From: CAYVAP01 sp964343195
GTDB lineage: Bacteria; Bacteroidota; Bacteroidia; J057
Direction: 5' to 3'
Length of the DNA stretch: 50,509 nucleotides
Assembly: GCA_964343195.1 (NCBI GenBank)
Contig: CAYFIR010000037.1
Coordinates: forward strand, 1-50,509
Shown: positions 17,211-26,901 of the stretch, one piece after another
How positions within the stretch are numbered: the first letter of the stretch is position 1
Layout: each line of letters begins with the position of its first letter
Position numbers and translations under genes: made by a program
Notes under the pieces: model-generated
Told to the model about the DNA's origin: nothing
Seen by the model: the letters and a program-made list of their open reading frames with translations, nothing else
Databases searched by the model: none

Positions 17211-18542
17211 TTAGTTGGCGTTAAGCATTCCGTACCCTCTTTCTCCGTGGAAGGCATCGTCCAGACCCTTCATTTCGCTTTCGTTGCTGGCGCGGAGTCC
17301 AATTAGCTTGTCGATGATCACGATGAGGATCAGGGTGACTGCGGCAGCATACACGATGGCGATTCCTACAGCTGCAACCTGTATCCCCAGTTGCTGAAGG
17401 GTCGTCCAGCTACCACCTGCAGCAACTGCTGCCTCTTCCATCCAGCTGTCCCGGATAAAGAATGTCAGGAAAATAGCTCCGACGATCCCGCCTACTCCAT
17501 GAATTCCAAATGCGTCAAGGGTGTCGTCGTATCCAAGCTTGTTTTTCAGGAGAATCGCGCCATAACAAACGGCTGCTCCCAGCAGGCCAAGGGCCATGGC
17601 TCCACCTGGCTGAACGACTCCTGCGGCGGGGGTTACGGCTACCAGACCCGCGAGGATGCCACTGGCAAATCCCAGTGCGGTAGCTTTTCCCTGGTGCAGG
17701 GCTTCAAAAATGACCCATGCAAGTGCACCAGCTGCTGCGGCGGCTTGGGTGGCGGTCAGTGCCTGAGCTGTGCTGAGGTCCGAAGCAATGCTGCTACCAG
17801 CATTGAACCCAAACCAGCCTACCCACAGGAGCCCAGCGCCCATAAGGGTCATAACCAGGTTGTTGGGGCGGGGAATCGAAAGTGGGTAGCCTCTTCTTGC
17901 ACCCAGGTACAGGGCCGCAACAAGGCCAGCCACACCGGATGAAATATGAACTACCGTACCTCCGGCAAAGTCAATGGCACCTGCGGCACCCATGTTGAAC
18001 AGAAAGCCATCTTCGGCCCATACCCAGTGGCACAGTGGATTGTACACCAATAGTCCCCAAAGTGCGATAAACACTACGTAGCCTTTGAAAGAAACCCGCT
18101 CAGCAAATGCACCGGCTATTAGGGCAGGGGTGATAATGGCGAATTTTCCCTGAAACATGGAGAAGACATATTCGGGTACTCCTCCGTCCAGAATCGAGTC
18201 GTCCAAACCCGCCAGGAACAGGTAGTCAGGGTTCCAGCCAAACCAGCCACCCAGCACACTGGGGCCAAAGCACATGCTGTAGCCGCAGACTACCCAAAGC
18301 ACAGTCATGACGCCCATGGCAACAAAGCTGTGCATCATGGTGCCCAATACGTTTTTGGACTGAACGAGGCCTCCATAGAACATGGCCAGGCCAGGAATCA
18401 TGAGTAGTACGAGGGCGGTGGAGGTTAACATCCATGCCGTAGCACCAGAATCTGTTTCGGGAGTTTGTGCCCACAGGCTGCTTGTTGACAACACAAACAG
18501 AACCAGGAACGACAAACCGTAGCGTCCTTTTTGTTTTAGCAT
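17211..18542 (-). CDS. amtB: Ammonium transporter
   Basis: 443 residues from the ATG at 18542, which gives a cleaved signal sequence (YGLSFLVLFVLSTSSLWAQ) as in other Amt proteins; the frame extends to 18584. About eleven transmembrane helices are visible. Channel residues are the twin histidines in GGTVVHISSGVAG and LDAFGIHGVGGIVGAIF, plus MFYGGLVQSKNVLGTMMHSF. It conducts ammonium/ammonia across the inner membrane. The downstream PII gene encodes its expected regulator, and the pair is likely nitrogen-controlled. Confidence 0.96.
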   Translation of the reverse strand: MLKQKGRYGLSFLVLFVLSTSSLWAQTPETDSGATAWMLTSTALVLLMIPGLAMFYGGLVQSKNVLGTMMHSFVAMGVMTVLWVVCGYSMCFGPSVLGGWFGWNPDYLFLAGLDDSILDGGVPEYVFSMFQGKFAIITPALIAGAFAERVSFKGYVVFIALWGLLVYNPLCHWVWAEDGFLFNMGAAGAIDFAGGTVVHISSGVAGLVAALYLGARRGYPLSIPRPNNLVMTLMGAGLLWVGWFGFNAGSSIASDLSTAQALTATQAAAAAGALAWVIFEALHQGKATALGFASGILAGLVAVTPAAGVVQPGGAMALGLLGAAVCYGAILLKNKLGYDDTLDAFGIHGVGGIVGAIFLTFFIRDSWMEEAAVAAGGSWTTLQQLGIQVAAVGIAIVYAAAVTLILIVIIDKLIGLRASNESEMKGLDDAFHGERGYGMLNAN

Positions 18543-18581
18543 AAATACAAGGTTCGTAGGTGGTTTAGAATAAAGAGCTGA

Positions 18582-18589
18582 CAAAATTA
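18582..18589 (-). promoter_or_regulatory. amtB: Candidate -7 box for amtB
   Basis: On the minus strand the sequence reads TAATTTTG, an exact fit to the Bacteroidota -7 consensus TAnnTTTG, about 40 bp before the amtB start. No clear TTG box is found at the expected upstream distance, so support is partial. Confidence 0.35.
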
Positions 18590-18664
18590 TTGAAATATTT
18601 TAATTATTTCACTCATGTTCTTGTATTTTGTGTACTAAATCAGTGAGATTGGTTAATCTATTAC

Positions 18665-18697
18665 AAAAGGGGAAGCCTCGTTAAAAGCTTCCCCTTT
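18665..18697 (-). terminator. Terminator of the hybrid two-component gene
   Basis: AAAGGGGAAGC (18666-18676) pairs with GCTTCCCCTTT (18687-18697) around a 10-nt loop. Read on the minus strand it lies 35 bp after the stop at 18732 and is followed by a short T-run (CCCCTTTTGT). Confidence 0.75.
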
Positions 18698-18731
18698 GTT
18701 CCTTTCATACGGTATGTCTCCGATAGTCCTG

Positions 18732-21700
18732 CTAGCTGCTGACTGTCTCCCTGGATACCTCTCGTTCCAGGAACTCTGTGGGACTTATCCCGAACTCCTT
18801 TTTGAATGCCCTGCTAAAAGAGTTTGGCAGGTCATAGCCCACGAGGTAGGCCACTTCCGAAATGGTGAGCTTGTTTTGCCTTAGCAGGTCCTTGGCCCGC
18901 GTCAACCGGAAAGATTTGAGCAGCTCTACCGGCTTTTTGCCAGTAAGTTGCTTGATTTTTCGGATGAACTGCATATGGCTCATGTCCACAGCTTCGCACA
19001 TTTTGTTGACGTTAAACTCGGGATCATCCACATGTTCTTCCATGAGCTGGGACAGCCTGGCGAGCATTTTATCGTCCGGAGAATGCAGTGTTACCTCCTG
19101 CGGCTTCATCATGAACTGCTGTTGATAATGTCTCCGCAAACTGCTTCTTTGCTCAAGCAGGTTTTCAACCCTTGCTTCGAGCACTTCTGGCTGGAAAGGT
19201 TTGGTGATATAATCGTCGGCTCCGAGGTGGTAGCCCTCTACCTTATGAGGAACCCGGCCTTTGGCAGTCAGCAGAATGACTGGTAAATGGCTGGTCACAA
19301 GGTTTGATTTTAATTGCCGGCAAAACTCCAGTCCATCCATCTCTGGCATCATGATATCACTGATGATAAGGTCAGGACTCTGTTCGCGTGCCATTTCCAG
19401 GCCTTCAACGCCATTACAGGCTTCAATGACTTCGTATTTCCTGGAAAACAGGTTGCGAAGCAGTTGACGCATGTCGGGGTTGTCCTCGACTACGAGGAGC
19501 CGCTTGCCAGGTGAGTCTGGAGTCTCGCTGCCATTGCTGCGCTGATGCGGTTGCTGTGGAGTCAGGCTGGCTACATATATGCTGGCCTCGGGTAGGGAAG
19601 TAGGGGTGACGAGTTCCTCCGCCGGGACGGATGTGGCCTTGCATGGAGTGTAGGGAAGGCAAACTGAGACCACAGTACCTGCTCCCACCTGGCTTTCGAT
19701 CGAGATGTTACCATTCTGAATCTCTATGAGATCCTTGATGTAGCTCAGGCCTATCCCAGTGCTGAGCTGGTTGGCATCCTGCCCGGTGTAGTACCGATCA
19801 AAGATGTGTTCCAGGTCCTTGGCCGGGATTCCTTCACCGTCGTCTTCTACCTGAAGGCAGAGGAAGGTCTGCTGTTTCCCATCCTGATCGACCGAATTTT
19901 TATTATTCAGTTTGAGGTGAATATGGCCGTGGATGTGGGTATGCTTGAAAGCGTTGGACAGGAGGTTGGCCAGGATCTTTTCCAGTTTGTCATGATCAAA
20001 AATGAACCATTCCTGAGAAAGATGATACTCTACCGTCAGGGCTACCTGCCGTATACTGGCCAGGTTCTGGAACAGGCTGATATTGGTTTCTACCTGCTTC
20101 CTGAGGTTGCCGGGTGTTGGCTCAAAGGCCAGAGAGGTATTTTCAATCTTTCTGATTTCCAGTAACTGATTGATCAGCACCAGCAGTCGATTGGAGTTTC
20201 TGCTGGCCAGTTCAAGGAGCTCGGTCCGTTTTTCGGCTGGCATGTTATTCCCGCAGCGCAGCACCTGCTCAATGGGGCCCATCAGCAGGGACAGTGGGGT
20301 CCTGAGTTCATGGGAAATATTGGTGAAGAAATTGAGCTTGGCCTTTGACAGGTTTTCTACCTGTGAGACCATTTCCTTCAGGGCATCCCGCTGCTGCTCG
20401 ATGCGACCATGGCTGGCTTCCAGATGCTTATGAGCCGTTTCCAGTCGATTTTTTTGCTCCAGAATTTCACTTTGCTGGTTGAGAATGTGCCTGTTTTGGG
20501 TCAGAATTTTTTCCCCCTGCTCCTGTAATTCAATGTTGGCGTTGCTTAGGGTAAAGTTGAGGCGTTCGAGTTTTTGATTTTTTACCAAAATCCTGTACTC
20601 AAAAATTCCAAGGGTGACGATGAACAGGGTGATCAACCCAATAAACCACGGTTCCTGCCAGACAGGGACCTGCACCTTGATCGAAATAATGGCAGGAGTG
20701 GGGTCCTCATTGAAGTCAAGGTCACGTGCCTTTACTTCGATGGTATGCATTCCTCCCTCCAGGTCGGTGAACATGTGCTTACTCTCACTTGAGAAGGGCG
20801 ACCATCTTCCTCCATCTAACCGGAAGGAGTATTCCAGCTTTCCTTTTTGTGTCATCCCCAGATAGTCCTGTCCCTGCCAGGCAAGAATGATGTCTCCTTC
20901 TGCGGGAACCTTTTCCGGGTGGTTGAGAAAGACTGTTTCCGGGGCCTTGTCATCGGGTAAATATCGATAGGTAATAAACTGGTCATTGGTAGGGGGAGGC
21001 AATTGGCTGTAGGACAGGGCACGACGCTTCCATTCCCTCGATGATTTGTTGATCCAGCAGGCGCCATTGTGGCTGCGCAGCAGTTCCCCCCCTTCAAAGT
21101 CCATGTTCATGTCGGTCGGTAAAACGTGATTTACCCACTTTTGCCCATCAAATCGTGAAATGTCATTTTCGGTGATGGCCCAAATGCTTTCGGGGGAATC
21201 TGCATACAGGCTGATGATGGTGTTGCTGATCAGTCCCGATTCTGTATCATAATGCTTCCACGTCCCATCATCATATTCATAGATGCCATAATACCTGGAA
21301 CCCACCAGCAGGAGTCCGTCCACACTGATGACTTCATTTACATAGTCCTGAAGGTTATTTTCCTGAACGACTTCCCATTTTTGTCCATCATAAGTCCAGA
21401 GACGGCCACCTCCTACCCAGATTCGCCCATCAGCCGATTGGCCGATTCCATAGGCATTGGACTGCTTCAGGCCGTTGCCACTATGGTGGTGCACCCAGTT
21501 TTGGTTGGGCCCAAGGGGATCCGTTAACTGTAGCAGGCCGCCTAGCTGTCCCCGTTCCTGTGCGATATCCACGCTCCCTCCAAACCAGATGTTGCCTTCG
21601 CGGTCTTCAAATACCGCCCGGTAATCGATTCCCCAGCTGAGTTCGGGATGAACCTGTTTTACCCATTGATTGCCATCAAGATAGGCCGTAGCCGCCTGCC

Positions 21701-23030
21701 CGTTATGTGATCCGGCAGCCCAAATCTGACCCTGTGAGGATACCAGTATCCGCACTGGTGCGTCTATTAGCCCGTCTGTCGTGTTATAGGCTGACCAGGA
21801 ATTTCCCTGCTGGAGAATCGCCTGTCCCTGCCGATCTAGAAACCAGGTCCCCTGGTCAGACTCATCCTGGTAATTGAGACCAGGGTAGGCCATCCAGTGG
21901 TCATTTGACTGATCCACGAAGATGACGCGACTTTTCATTCCCATTACCCAGAGAGAGCCACTGATGGATGGGAAAAGAAGCATTTTATTTCCTGGCACCT
22001 TGTAATCCGGGGACTGATACAACTGCCATCGGTTGCCGTCATAACTGTATAGTCGTCCAAGGCTCCCGATCCAGATATTTCCATTGCCTGTCTGGCAGAT
22101 GGTCGAAGCATATTCATCTCCTCCATAAATATCTCCCAGATGGATCGTGCTCCATTTGCCATCCTGAAAAACATTGATTCCAATTCTGTAGGAACTGTTG
22201 ATCACCCAGACCTCGCCTGATTGAGTCTCAAGCAGCTTTTGCCCGGCTCCGAACTGCAGGGAAGTAGTATTGTGAAACAGATCGGCGGAGGGCATTTGCT
22301 GGTCCAGCGGCAGGTCAGGATTAAACCGAATGAGGTACCCTTCGTCCTCTTTATCGAGGCTGATGGCCATCCAAACCTGACCATCTTCTGTTTCCAGCAC
22401 ATCTGATACGGCATTAAATGATCCAAACCTACGGGTCCTAGAGTCAAATGTAACGATGTCAGCCTGTGGCAGCTGTTCCAGCGCCTCTTCGGATCTTTGC
22501 TCGTCGGTGTAAACGACCGGATTTTTCCCCAACTGTAGGCAGACCATGCCGAGGTTGGTCCCGAATGCCAGCCGCTGACCGGACAGTTCATCCACAGATT
22601 GGTAGTTGACCCGTCCTGGTTGGGCCCAGGTCAGAATGGGAGTCCACTGGTTTTCCTGTTCGTACCGGAATATCCCATTATCAGTAGCCGCTACGGTGAT
22701 GCCGCCATTGGTTACATAAACCAGGTGGACAGGTTTCCCTCTGAGACCCTGATCTGCGGTATGCCACTTGTACTCATACCCGTCAAAATGGAGCAGGCCC
22801 GTGTTGGTGGCAAACCAGACCTGATTAGGCTGGTATTCGTGCATGTAGCGAACTCCTTTTCCCTCAGTGCGGGGAAAGTCGTTCCAGCGCCAGGATTCCA
22901 GCGGAAAGGTTTCCTCTACAGGATCGTAGCTGGTCTGTCCTGTTGTGGTGTGAAAAAAGAGTAGTAGTAAGCCAGAAAAAAGTAGATGAGGGAACCTTCT
23001 CCAAAGGAGCCCATGGTAAAGGTTTCGCAT
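18732..23030 (-). CDS. Hybrid two-component system regulator (propeller-HK-REC-AraC)
   Basis: 1432 residues combining sensor and regulator. Order: signal peptide (FSGLLLLFFHTTTG, to about 31); two-component propeller repeats over about 40-720 (VWFATNTGLLHFDGYEYKW, GNIWIGSLGRLYSYDGNRW and GRIWVGGGRLWTYDGQKW); a Y_Y_Y domain at about 740-800; one transmembrane helix (WFIGLITLFIVTLGIF); a coiled coil; HisKA with His907 in ISHELRTPLS; HATPase with DDGEGIPAKDLEHIF and GIGLSYIKDL; a receiver with Asp1225 in ISDIMMPEMDG; and a C-terminal AraC helix-turn-helix. These proteins sense glycan breakdown products in the periplasm and activate nearby sugar-use genes. The divergent GH28 gene is the natural target, which would make the ligand a pectin fragment (inference). 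Confidence 0.95.
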   Translation of the reverse strand: MRNLYHGLLWRRFPHLLFSGLLLLFFHTTTGQTSYDPVEETFPLESWRWNDFPRTEGKGVRYMHEYQPNQVWFATNTGLLHFDGYEYKWHTADQGLRGKPVHLVYVTNGGITVAATDNGIFRYEQENQWTPILTWAQPGRVNYQSVDELSGQRLAFGTNLGMVCLQLGKNPVVYTDEQRSEEALEQLPQADIVTFDSRTRRFGSFNAVSDVLETEDGQVWMAISLDKEDEGYLIRFNPDLPLDQQMPSADLFHNTTSLQFGAGQKLLETQSGEVWVINSSYRIGINVFQDGKWSTIHLGDIYGGDEYASTICQTGNGNIWIGSLGRLYSYDGNRWQLYQSPDYKVPGNKMLLFPSISGSLWVMGMKSRVIFVDQSNDHWMAYPGLNYQDESDQGTWFLDRQGQAILQQGNSWSAYNTTDGLIDAPVRILVSSQGQIWAAGSHNGQAATAYLDGNQWVKQVHPELSWGIDYRAVFEDREGNIWFGGSVDIAQERGQLGGLLQLTDPLGPNQNWVHHHSGNGLKQSNAYGIGQSADGRIWVGGGRLWTYDGQKWEVVQENNLQDYVNEVISVDGLLLVGSRYYGIYEYDDGTWKHYDTESGLISNTIISLYADSPESIWAITENDISRFDGQKWVNHVLPTDMNMDFEGGELLRSHNGACWINKSSREWKRRALSYSQLPPPTNDQFITYRYLPDDKAPETVFLNHPEKVPAEGDIILAWQGQDYLGMTQKGKLEYSFRLDGGRWSPFSSESKHMFTDLEGGMHTIEVKARDLDFNEDPTPAIISIKVQVPVWQEPWFIGLITLFIVTLGIFEYRILVKNQKLERLNFTLSNANIELQEQGEKILTQNRHILNQQSEILEQKNRLETAHKHLEASHGRIEQQRDALKEMVSQVENLSKAKLNFFTNISHELRTPLSLLMGPIEQVLRCGNNMPAEKRTELLELASRNSNRLLVLINQLLEIRKIENTSLAFEPTPGNLRKQVETNISLFQNLASIRQVALTVEYHLSQEWFIFDHDKLEKILANLLSNAFKHTHIHGHIHLKLNNKNSVDQDGKQQTFLCLQVEDDGEGIPAKDLEHIFDRYYTGQDANQLSTGIGLSYIKDLIEIQNGNISIESQVGAGTVVSVCLPYTPCKATSVPAEELVTPTSLPEASIYVASLTPQQPHQRSNGSETPDSPGKRLLVVEDNPDMRQLLRNLFSRKYEVIEACNGVEGLEMAREQSPDLIISDIMMPEMDGLEFCRQLKSNLVTSHLPVILLTAKGRVPHKVEGYHLGADDYITKPFQPEVLEARVENLLEQRSSLRRHYQQQFMMKPQEVTLHSPDDKMLARLSQLMEEHVDDPEFNVNKMCEAVDMSHMQFIRKIKQLTGKKPVELLKSFRLTRAKDLLRQNKLTISEVAYLVGYDLPNSFSRAFKKEFGISPTEFLEREVSRETVSS

Positions 23031-23256
23031 AAGGTAGTAGTTGTAGTCGAGGTGTAGTAAAAAGGAGGTCGAGTAGTGGCGAATGGAGGTTCTCTAATTT
23101 TACCGGAGCATGATTTTGAGCTTTTTGAGGGTGATTTTGAATGATATCCAGGATTTAAGATATGAATTTGAATCGAATTTTCCTCTGGATTCTACTGGAA
23201 ATGGAGTCCTACATATTTCAAGAATAGTTTTTTCCGTGATGATAAGCAAAAAATTT

Positions 23257-23270
23257 TGCAAACGTTTGCA
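23257..23270. promoter_or_regulatory. LacI/GalR-type operator palindrome
   Basis: TGCAAACGTTTGCA is a perfect 14-bp palindrome with the central AACGTT, the typical core of LacI-family operators (PurR box, cre-like sites). It lies in the 391-bp divergent gap 23031-23421, 152 bp before the GH28 start. The rest of that gap is AT-rich with repeated TGATTTTGA words (23110 and 23128) and no gene. No LacI-family gene is in the window, so the cognate regulator would act from elsewhere. Confidence 0.6.
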
Positions 23271-23421
23271 TGAATTAGCTATTCCGCCCACTTGGCCCCC
23301 GGATCAGGAATATCTCCAAGCATCCTGGGAACTCGCTAGGGTTTTGTCAAAAAATGAAGGCAGGAAGCGGAAGCCCCCTCTGTAAATTTACTTCAGAACC
23401 AAGTCCAACTACTACTCTTAC

Positions 23422-24891
23422 ATGCCTCACCCAATTATTTCCAACTCCAATAGCCGTACTTTTATTCCCTGGATTGCTGCCCTCATATTGCTGAGTAGCC
23501 TGGCATCCTGTACGTCAATTGATAAGGAAGAACCCAGCGGTTCGGAAGAGAGTACCGCCTGGAAAATGGCCGATGAAATTCGGGCGGCGGTAAAGGCACC
23601 CGAATTCCCAGATCGGGTTTTCGATGTAACGGATCTGGGAGCAGCGGCAGACGGCTCCCGGGATGACCTCCCGGCCTTTAAAACCGCTATTTCAGACTGC
23701 CATGAAGCTGGGGGTGGGGTAGTGCTGGTTCCGGCTGGAGAATATTTCCTGGCTGGCCCCATCCACCTCAAAAGCAATGTAAACCTTCACCTGGAAGAAG
23801 GTGCTCTGGTCAAATTCAGCACAGAACCAACCGACTATCTGCCTGTCGTATTTACTCGATGGGAAGGGGCAGAATTGATGAATTTCTCCCCACTGATCTA
23901 TGCTTTCGAGCAGGAGAATATCGCTGTGACCGGAAAAGGAGTGTTGGATGGGCAGGCTGCCCAGGAAAACTGGTGGAAGTGGAAAAAGCAGCAGAACTTC
24001 CCGGTAGCACATCCCGATGGTGGCATGACCACCAGTCGCTCGCTCCTGATCGAGTGGAACCGATCTGAGGTTCCGGTTGCAGAAAGAGTCTTTGGAGATG
24101 GGCATCACCTGCGCCCAAACTTCATACAGCCCTATCGTTGCAAAAATGTCTGGATCGAAGGGGTAACCTTCAAGAATTCTCCTATGTGGATCATGCATCC
24201 CGTTTTATGTGAGAATGTCCTCATCGAAGGAGTTTCGGTAGTCAGCCACGGCCCCAACAGCGATGGGTGTGACCCGGAGTCCTGTCGTGATGTCGTGATC
24301 CGTGATTGTTACTTTGACACAGGGGATGACTGTATCGCCCTGAAGTCAGGCCGTAACCAGGATGGGCGACGCATTGCGGCCCCTATTGAGCGGGTAGTGG
24401 TAGAAAACTGTACCATGAAAGATGGGCATGGGGGCGTGGTGATTGGAAGTGAGGTTTCTGGTGGAGCCCGTTATATTTTTGGAGAAAACTGCGAAATGGA
24501 TAGTCCCAACCTGGATCGGGCCATACGGGTCAAGACCAACCGCTCCAGAGGAGGAACCATCGAGCATCTGTATTTCCGAAACATCGAAGTGGGCGAAGTC
24601 AAAGAAGCCGTGGTTAAAGTCAACATGCAATACACCCTCGATGATAGCATCTCGATTTTTTACCCGACCGTAGGCCATATTTCCGTTGAGAACGTGAATT
24701 CAACTTCGAGTAAATACGGTGTGATGCTAGTAGGATATGATAAGGAACATCAGATTGCTGATGTAAACGTCAGCAATTGCCGATTCGCCGGTGTCCGGGA
24801 GGGAAACCTGATTGAGTTCGTATCTGACATTCATTTCGAGCATCTGTACATAAATGGAGAACTGGTAGTGTCACCAGATTCTGAAGATTAA
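23422..24891 (+). CDS. GH28 polygalacturonase-like lipoprotein
   Basis: 489 residues with a lipoprotein signal (LILLSSLASC, Cys30), so probably outer-membrane-anchored or periplasmic. GH28 beta-helix hallmarks are present: FDVTDLGAAADGSRDD at the start of the domain, then catalytic residues Asp281 in NSDGCDPE, Asp302-Asp303 in GDDCIALKSG, His336 in GHGGVVIGSE, and Arg369-x-Lys371 (RVK). Such enzymes hydrolyse alpha-1,4-galacturonan or related pectin or rhamnogalacturonan links. It is divergent from the hybrid sensor; no SusC/SusD pair accompanies it. Confidence 0.94.
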   Translation: MPHPIISNSNSRTFIPWIAALILLSSLASCTSIDKEEPSGSEESTAWKMADEIRAAVKAPEFPDRVFDVTDLGAAADGSRDDLPAFKTAISDCHEAGGGVVLVPAGEYFLAGPIHLKSNVNLHLEEGALVKFSTEPTDYLPVVFTRWEGAELMNFSPLIYAFEQENIAVTGKGVLDGQAAQENWWKWKKQQNFPVAHPDGGMTTSRSLLIEWNRSEVPVAERVFGDGHHLRPNFIQPYRCKNVWIEGVTFKNSPMWIMHPVLCENVLIEGVSVVSHGPNSDGCDPESCRDVVIRDCYFDTGDDCIALKSGRNQDGRRIAAPIERVVVENCTMKDGHGGVVIGSEVSGGARYIFGENCEMDSPNLDRAIRVKTNRSRGGTIEHLYFRNIEVGEVKEAVVKVNMQYTLDDSISIFYPTVGHISVENVNSTSSKYGVMLVGYDKEHQIADVNVSNCRFAGVREGNLIEFVSDIHFEHLYINGELVVSPDSED

Positions 24892-24928
24892 TTTCAGTAG
24901 TAGTAGTTATGTTACTGCCTTGCAGTAT

Positions 24929-24957
24929 GCCCGTCCCTGCCAGGGATGGGCTTTTTT
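24929..24957 (+). terminator. Terminator of GH28 gene
   Basis: GCCCGTCCC (24929-24937) and GGGATGGGC (24943-24951) form a 9-bp stem with one G-U pair and a 5-nt loop, followed directly by TTTTTT. It lies 38 bp after the GH28 stop. Confidence 0.88.
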
Positions 24958-25149
24958 GTGAGAAAAAGATAGAGTTGGAGCGTAGTCGGCTATTGCTTTA
25001 CTAGCCTTCTCCCTCTACATTCGCAAACGGCGGTTACGGCATTTCCGGGTACTTTCTCCTGGGTCTTCGCTTAACTCATCCTGCAACTACTCTCCCCGCA
25101 AAGCTTCCCACTCAATGCTCAATACCCATCCCAAAATCTGATCACGAGT

Positions 25150-26583
25150 ATGCTTTGGCGCGCCTTCATTCGAAAGGGTACCCGATTACTGGAGCGATTC
25201 AATGAGTACCTGCACCAACTGGAGGTGGACCTTCGGTTAGTCCGTACTTTACAGAGCTGGTTGCCCTATCTGGTAGGGGCATTTCTGGTTGCTCTGCTGG
25301 CGGTGAGCTACGAGGCAGCCTTTGAATATGTAGATCAGCTATTGCTAAGTGTGAAGGCTGAGCACTCCTGGCTTTTTTTGATCTTTTCCCCCCTGCTCTT
25401 TTGGCTTGCCTGGTGGCTGGTTGACCGTTATGCTCCTACAGCTGGCGGCAGCGGGATTCCTCAACTGATAGCGGCCCTGCATGCCCGCCGCGACAAAAAG
25501 CGCTTTTCAATGGGGTACCTGCTTGGGGGAAGGGTTTTGGTGATCAAGTTGGTGAGTAGCATCACCGCATTGCTGGGAGGAGCCGTCATAGGACGGGAGG
25601 GACCGACGATCCAGATGAGTGCTTCTGTGTTTTACACCCTGAATAAGCTCCTGCCCAAATCCTGGCCTCCACTTAGCCGGCAGCGGATGTTGCTCGCAGG
25701 AGGGGCGGCAGGTCTGGCGGCAGCCTTTAACACTCCATTGGGAGGGATCGTGTTTGCCATTGAAGACCTGACCCGAACCCATCTTAACCAGTTCAAGTCC
25801 TCCCTGCTGGTGGCAGTCATAGTGGCAGGTATCACCGCCCAATCGATTCTGGGACCCTACCTTTACCTGGGGTACCCGACGGTAGAAACAGAAGGAATGA
25901 GTCATCTCGGGTGGGTAATCCTTTTCAGCGCACTCGCAGGTCTGCTGGGAGGCTGGCAAACCAAGGCCATGCTGGAGATTTTGGCCTGGAAGAAGAAAAG
26001 TCTGACGAAAAAGAAACATGGCTGGTATGCAGCAGGTGCCGGATTAGTCCTGGCGGTCCTGATCATGGTAAACCCCGAGATCTGTTTTGGGCCGGGCAAG
26101 CAAATCATGAACAATCTGCTGTTTGATCAAAAGGAACTGGCCAATCCGATCCTGCTGTTCTTCAGTCGCATGGCAGGAGCTATCCTGTCATTTACCAGTG
26201 GGATCGCAGGCGGAGTATTTGCGACCTCACTGACTACTGGCACCATGCTGGGCGAATTGCTGACCTGGGTATTTGGTCTGAACCCTGACCACAAACTATA
26301 CCTGCTGGTGTGCATGATCGGGTTTCTATCAGGAGTGACACGTTCTCCATTTACCTCCGCTATTCTGGTACTGGAGATGACTGATCGACACGGAGCGATT
26401 TTTCCTTTTATGCTGGCTGGACTGGTGGCCACGGTATCTGGCCGACTGGTAGAGAGGCGTTCCATGTATAGAGGATTATTGCAGCATTATTTGTTGCGAG
26501 AGGAGAACCCAACCGAAGAGAAAAGGAAAGACCGGCCTTCTGAAATCAATTCCTCTGAGGGGGGTAAAGGAACTGAAATTTAA
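25150..26583 (+). CDS. ClC-family chloride channel/antiporter
   Basis: 477 residues with about ten membrane helices. The selectivity motifs are GGSGIPQLIAAL and GREGPTIQMSA (with the gating glutamate), and the third site reads GIAGGVFATSLTTG, where the usual Pro after FA is Thr. The helix-H segment is FAIEDLTRTH; aligned to E. coli ClC FIIEEM, the proton-glutamate position is Asp. No C-terminal CBS domains. The acidic residue favours H+/Cl- exchange over a pure channel, but this is inference. It stands alone, ending in a bidirectional terminator. Confidence 0.93.
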   Translation: MLWRAFIRKGTRLLERFNEYLHQLEVDLRLVRTLQSWLPYLVGAFLVALLAVSYEAAFEYVDQLLLSVKAEHSWLFLIFSPLLFWLAWWLVDRYAPTAGGSGIPQLIAALHARRDKKRFSMGYLLGGRVLVIKLVSSITALLGGAVIGREGPTIQMSASVFYTLNKLLPKSWPPLSRQRMLLAGGAAGLAAAFNTPLGGIVFAIEDLTRTHLNQFKSSLLVAVIVAGITAQSILGPYLYLGYPTVETEGMSHLGWVILFSALAGLLGGWQTKAMLEILAWKKKSLTKKKHGWYAAGAGLVLAVLIMVNPEICFGPGKQIMNNLLFDQKELANPILLFFSRMAGAILSFTSGIAGGVFATSLTTGTMLGELLTWVFGLNPDHKLYLLVCMIGFLSGVTRSPFTSAILVLEMTDRHGAIFPFMLAGLVATVSGRLVERRSMYRGLLQHYLLREENPTEEKRKDRPSEINSSEGGKGTEI

Positions 26584-26615
26584 AAACGCCCCATACAGGC
26601 TGTATGAGGCGTTTT
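26583..26615. terminator. Bidirectional terminator between ClC gene and tRNA-Leu
   Basis: AAAACGCC (26583-26590) pairs with GGCGTTTT (26608-26615). After one mismatch, CATACA (26592-26597) pairs with TGTATG (26601-26606) around a 3-nt loop. T's on both strands allow termination of the plus-strand ClC gene and the minus-strand tRNA. Confidence 0.85.
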
Positions 26616-26616
26616 G

Positions 26617-26698
26617 TACCCGGGGCCGGACTCGAACCGGCACGGATTTCTCCAATGGTGTTTGAGACCATCGCGTCTACCAATTCCGCCACCCGGGC
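26617..26698 (-). tRNA. tRNA-Leu (anticodon CAA)
   Basis: The minus strand from 26698 begins GCCCGGGTGGCGGAATTGGT and ends in the T-arm GGTTCGAGTCC and acceptor CCCGGGT plus A73. The anticodon stem ATGGT/ACCAT encloses the loop CTCAAAC, giving anticodon CAA (codon UUG). A short variable arm and a G1-U72 wobble pair are seen, as in E. coli tRNA-Leu. The CCA end is not encoded (ACAAAA follows). 82 nt. Confidence 0.95.
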
Positions 26699-26716
26699 GC
26701 TAAAAATTGGTGGACA

Positions 26717-26747
26717 CAAAAGTAGGAGTCTGTGCTTGTTTTCGCAA
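26717..26747 (-). promoter_or_regulatory. Bacteroidota-type promoter of tRNA-Leu
   Basis: On the minus strand TTG (26745-26747) is followed after 20 nt by TACTTTTG (26717-26724), matching TTG-N(17-23)-TAnnTTTG exactly. The -7 box ends 18 bp before the tRNA 5' end, a normal distance for a short leader. This is the clearest promoter in the window and supports the phylum assignment. Confidence 0.68.
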
Positions 26748-26901
26748 GCGGTTTTCTTAGTTTTGTTGAGGTAATGACCCACTAAAATTGATTTTGTCTA
26801 GCCTCATTGGCTGACCGGGTCAATTTTTTTGTTTATCTTTTATCAGTCGTTCGTTCATCAGTCTTCCATTTTTCTACCATTTCTTTATTTTTTAGGTAAC
26901 A

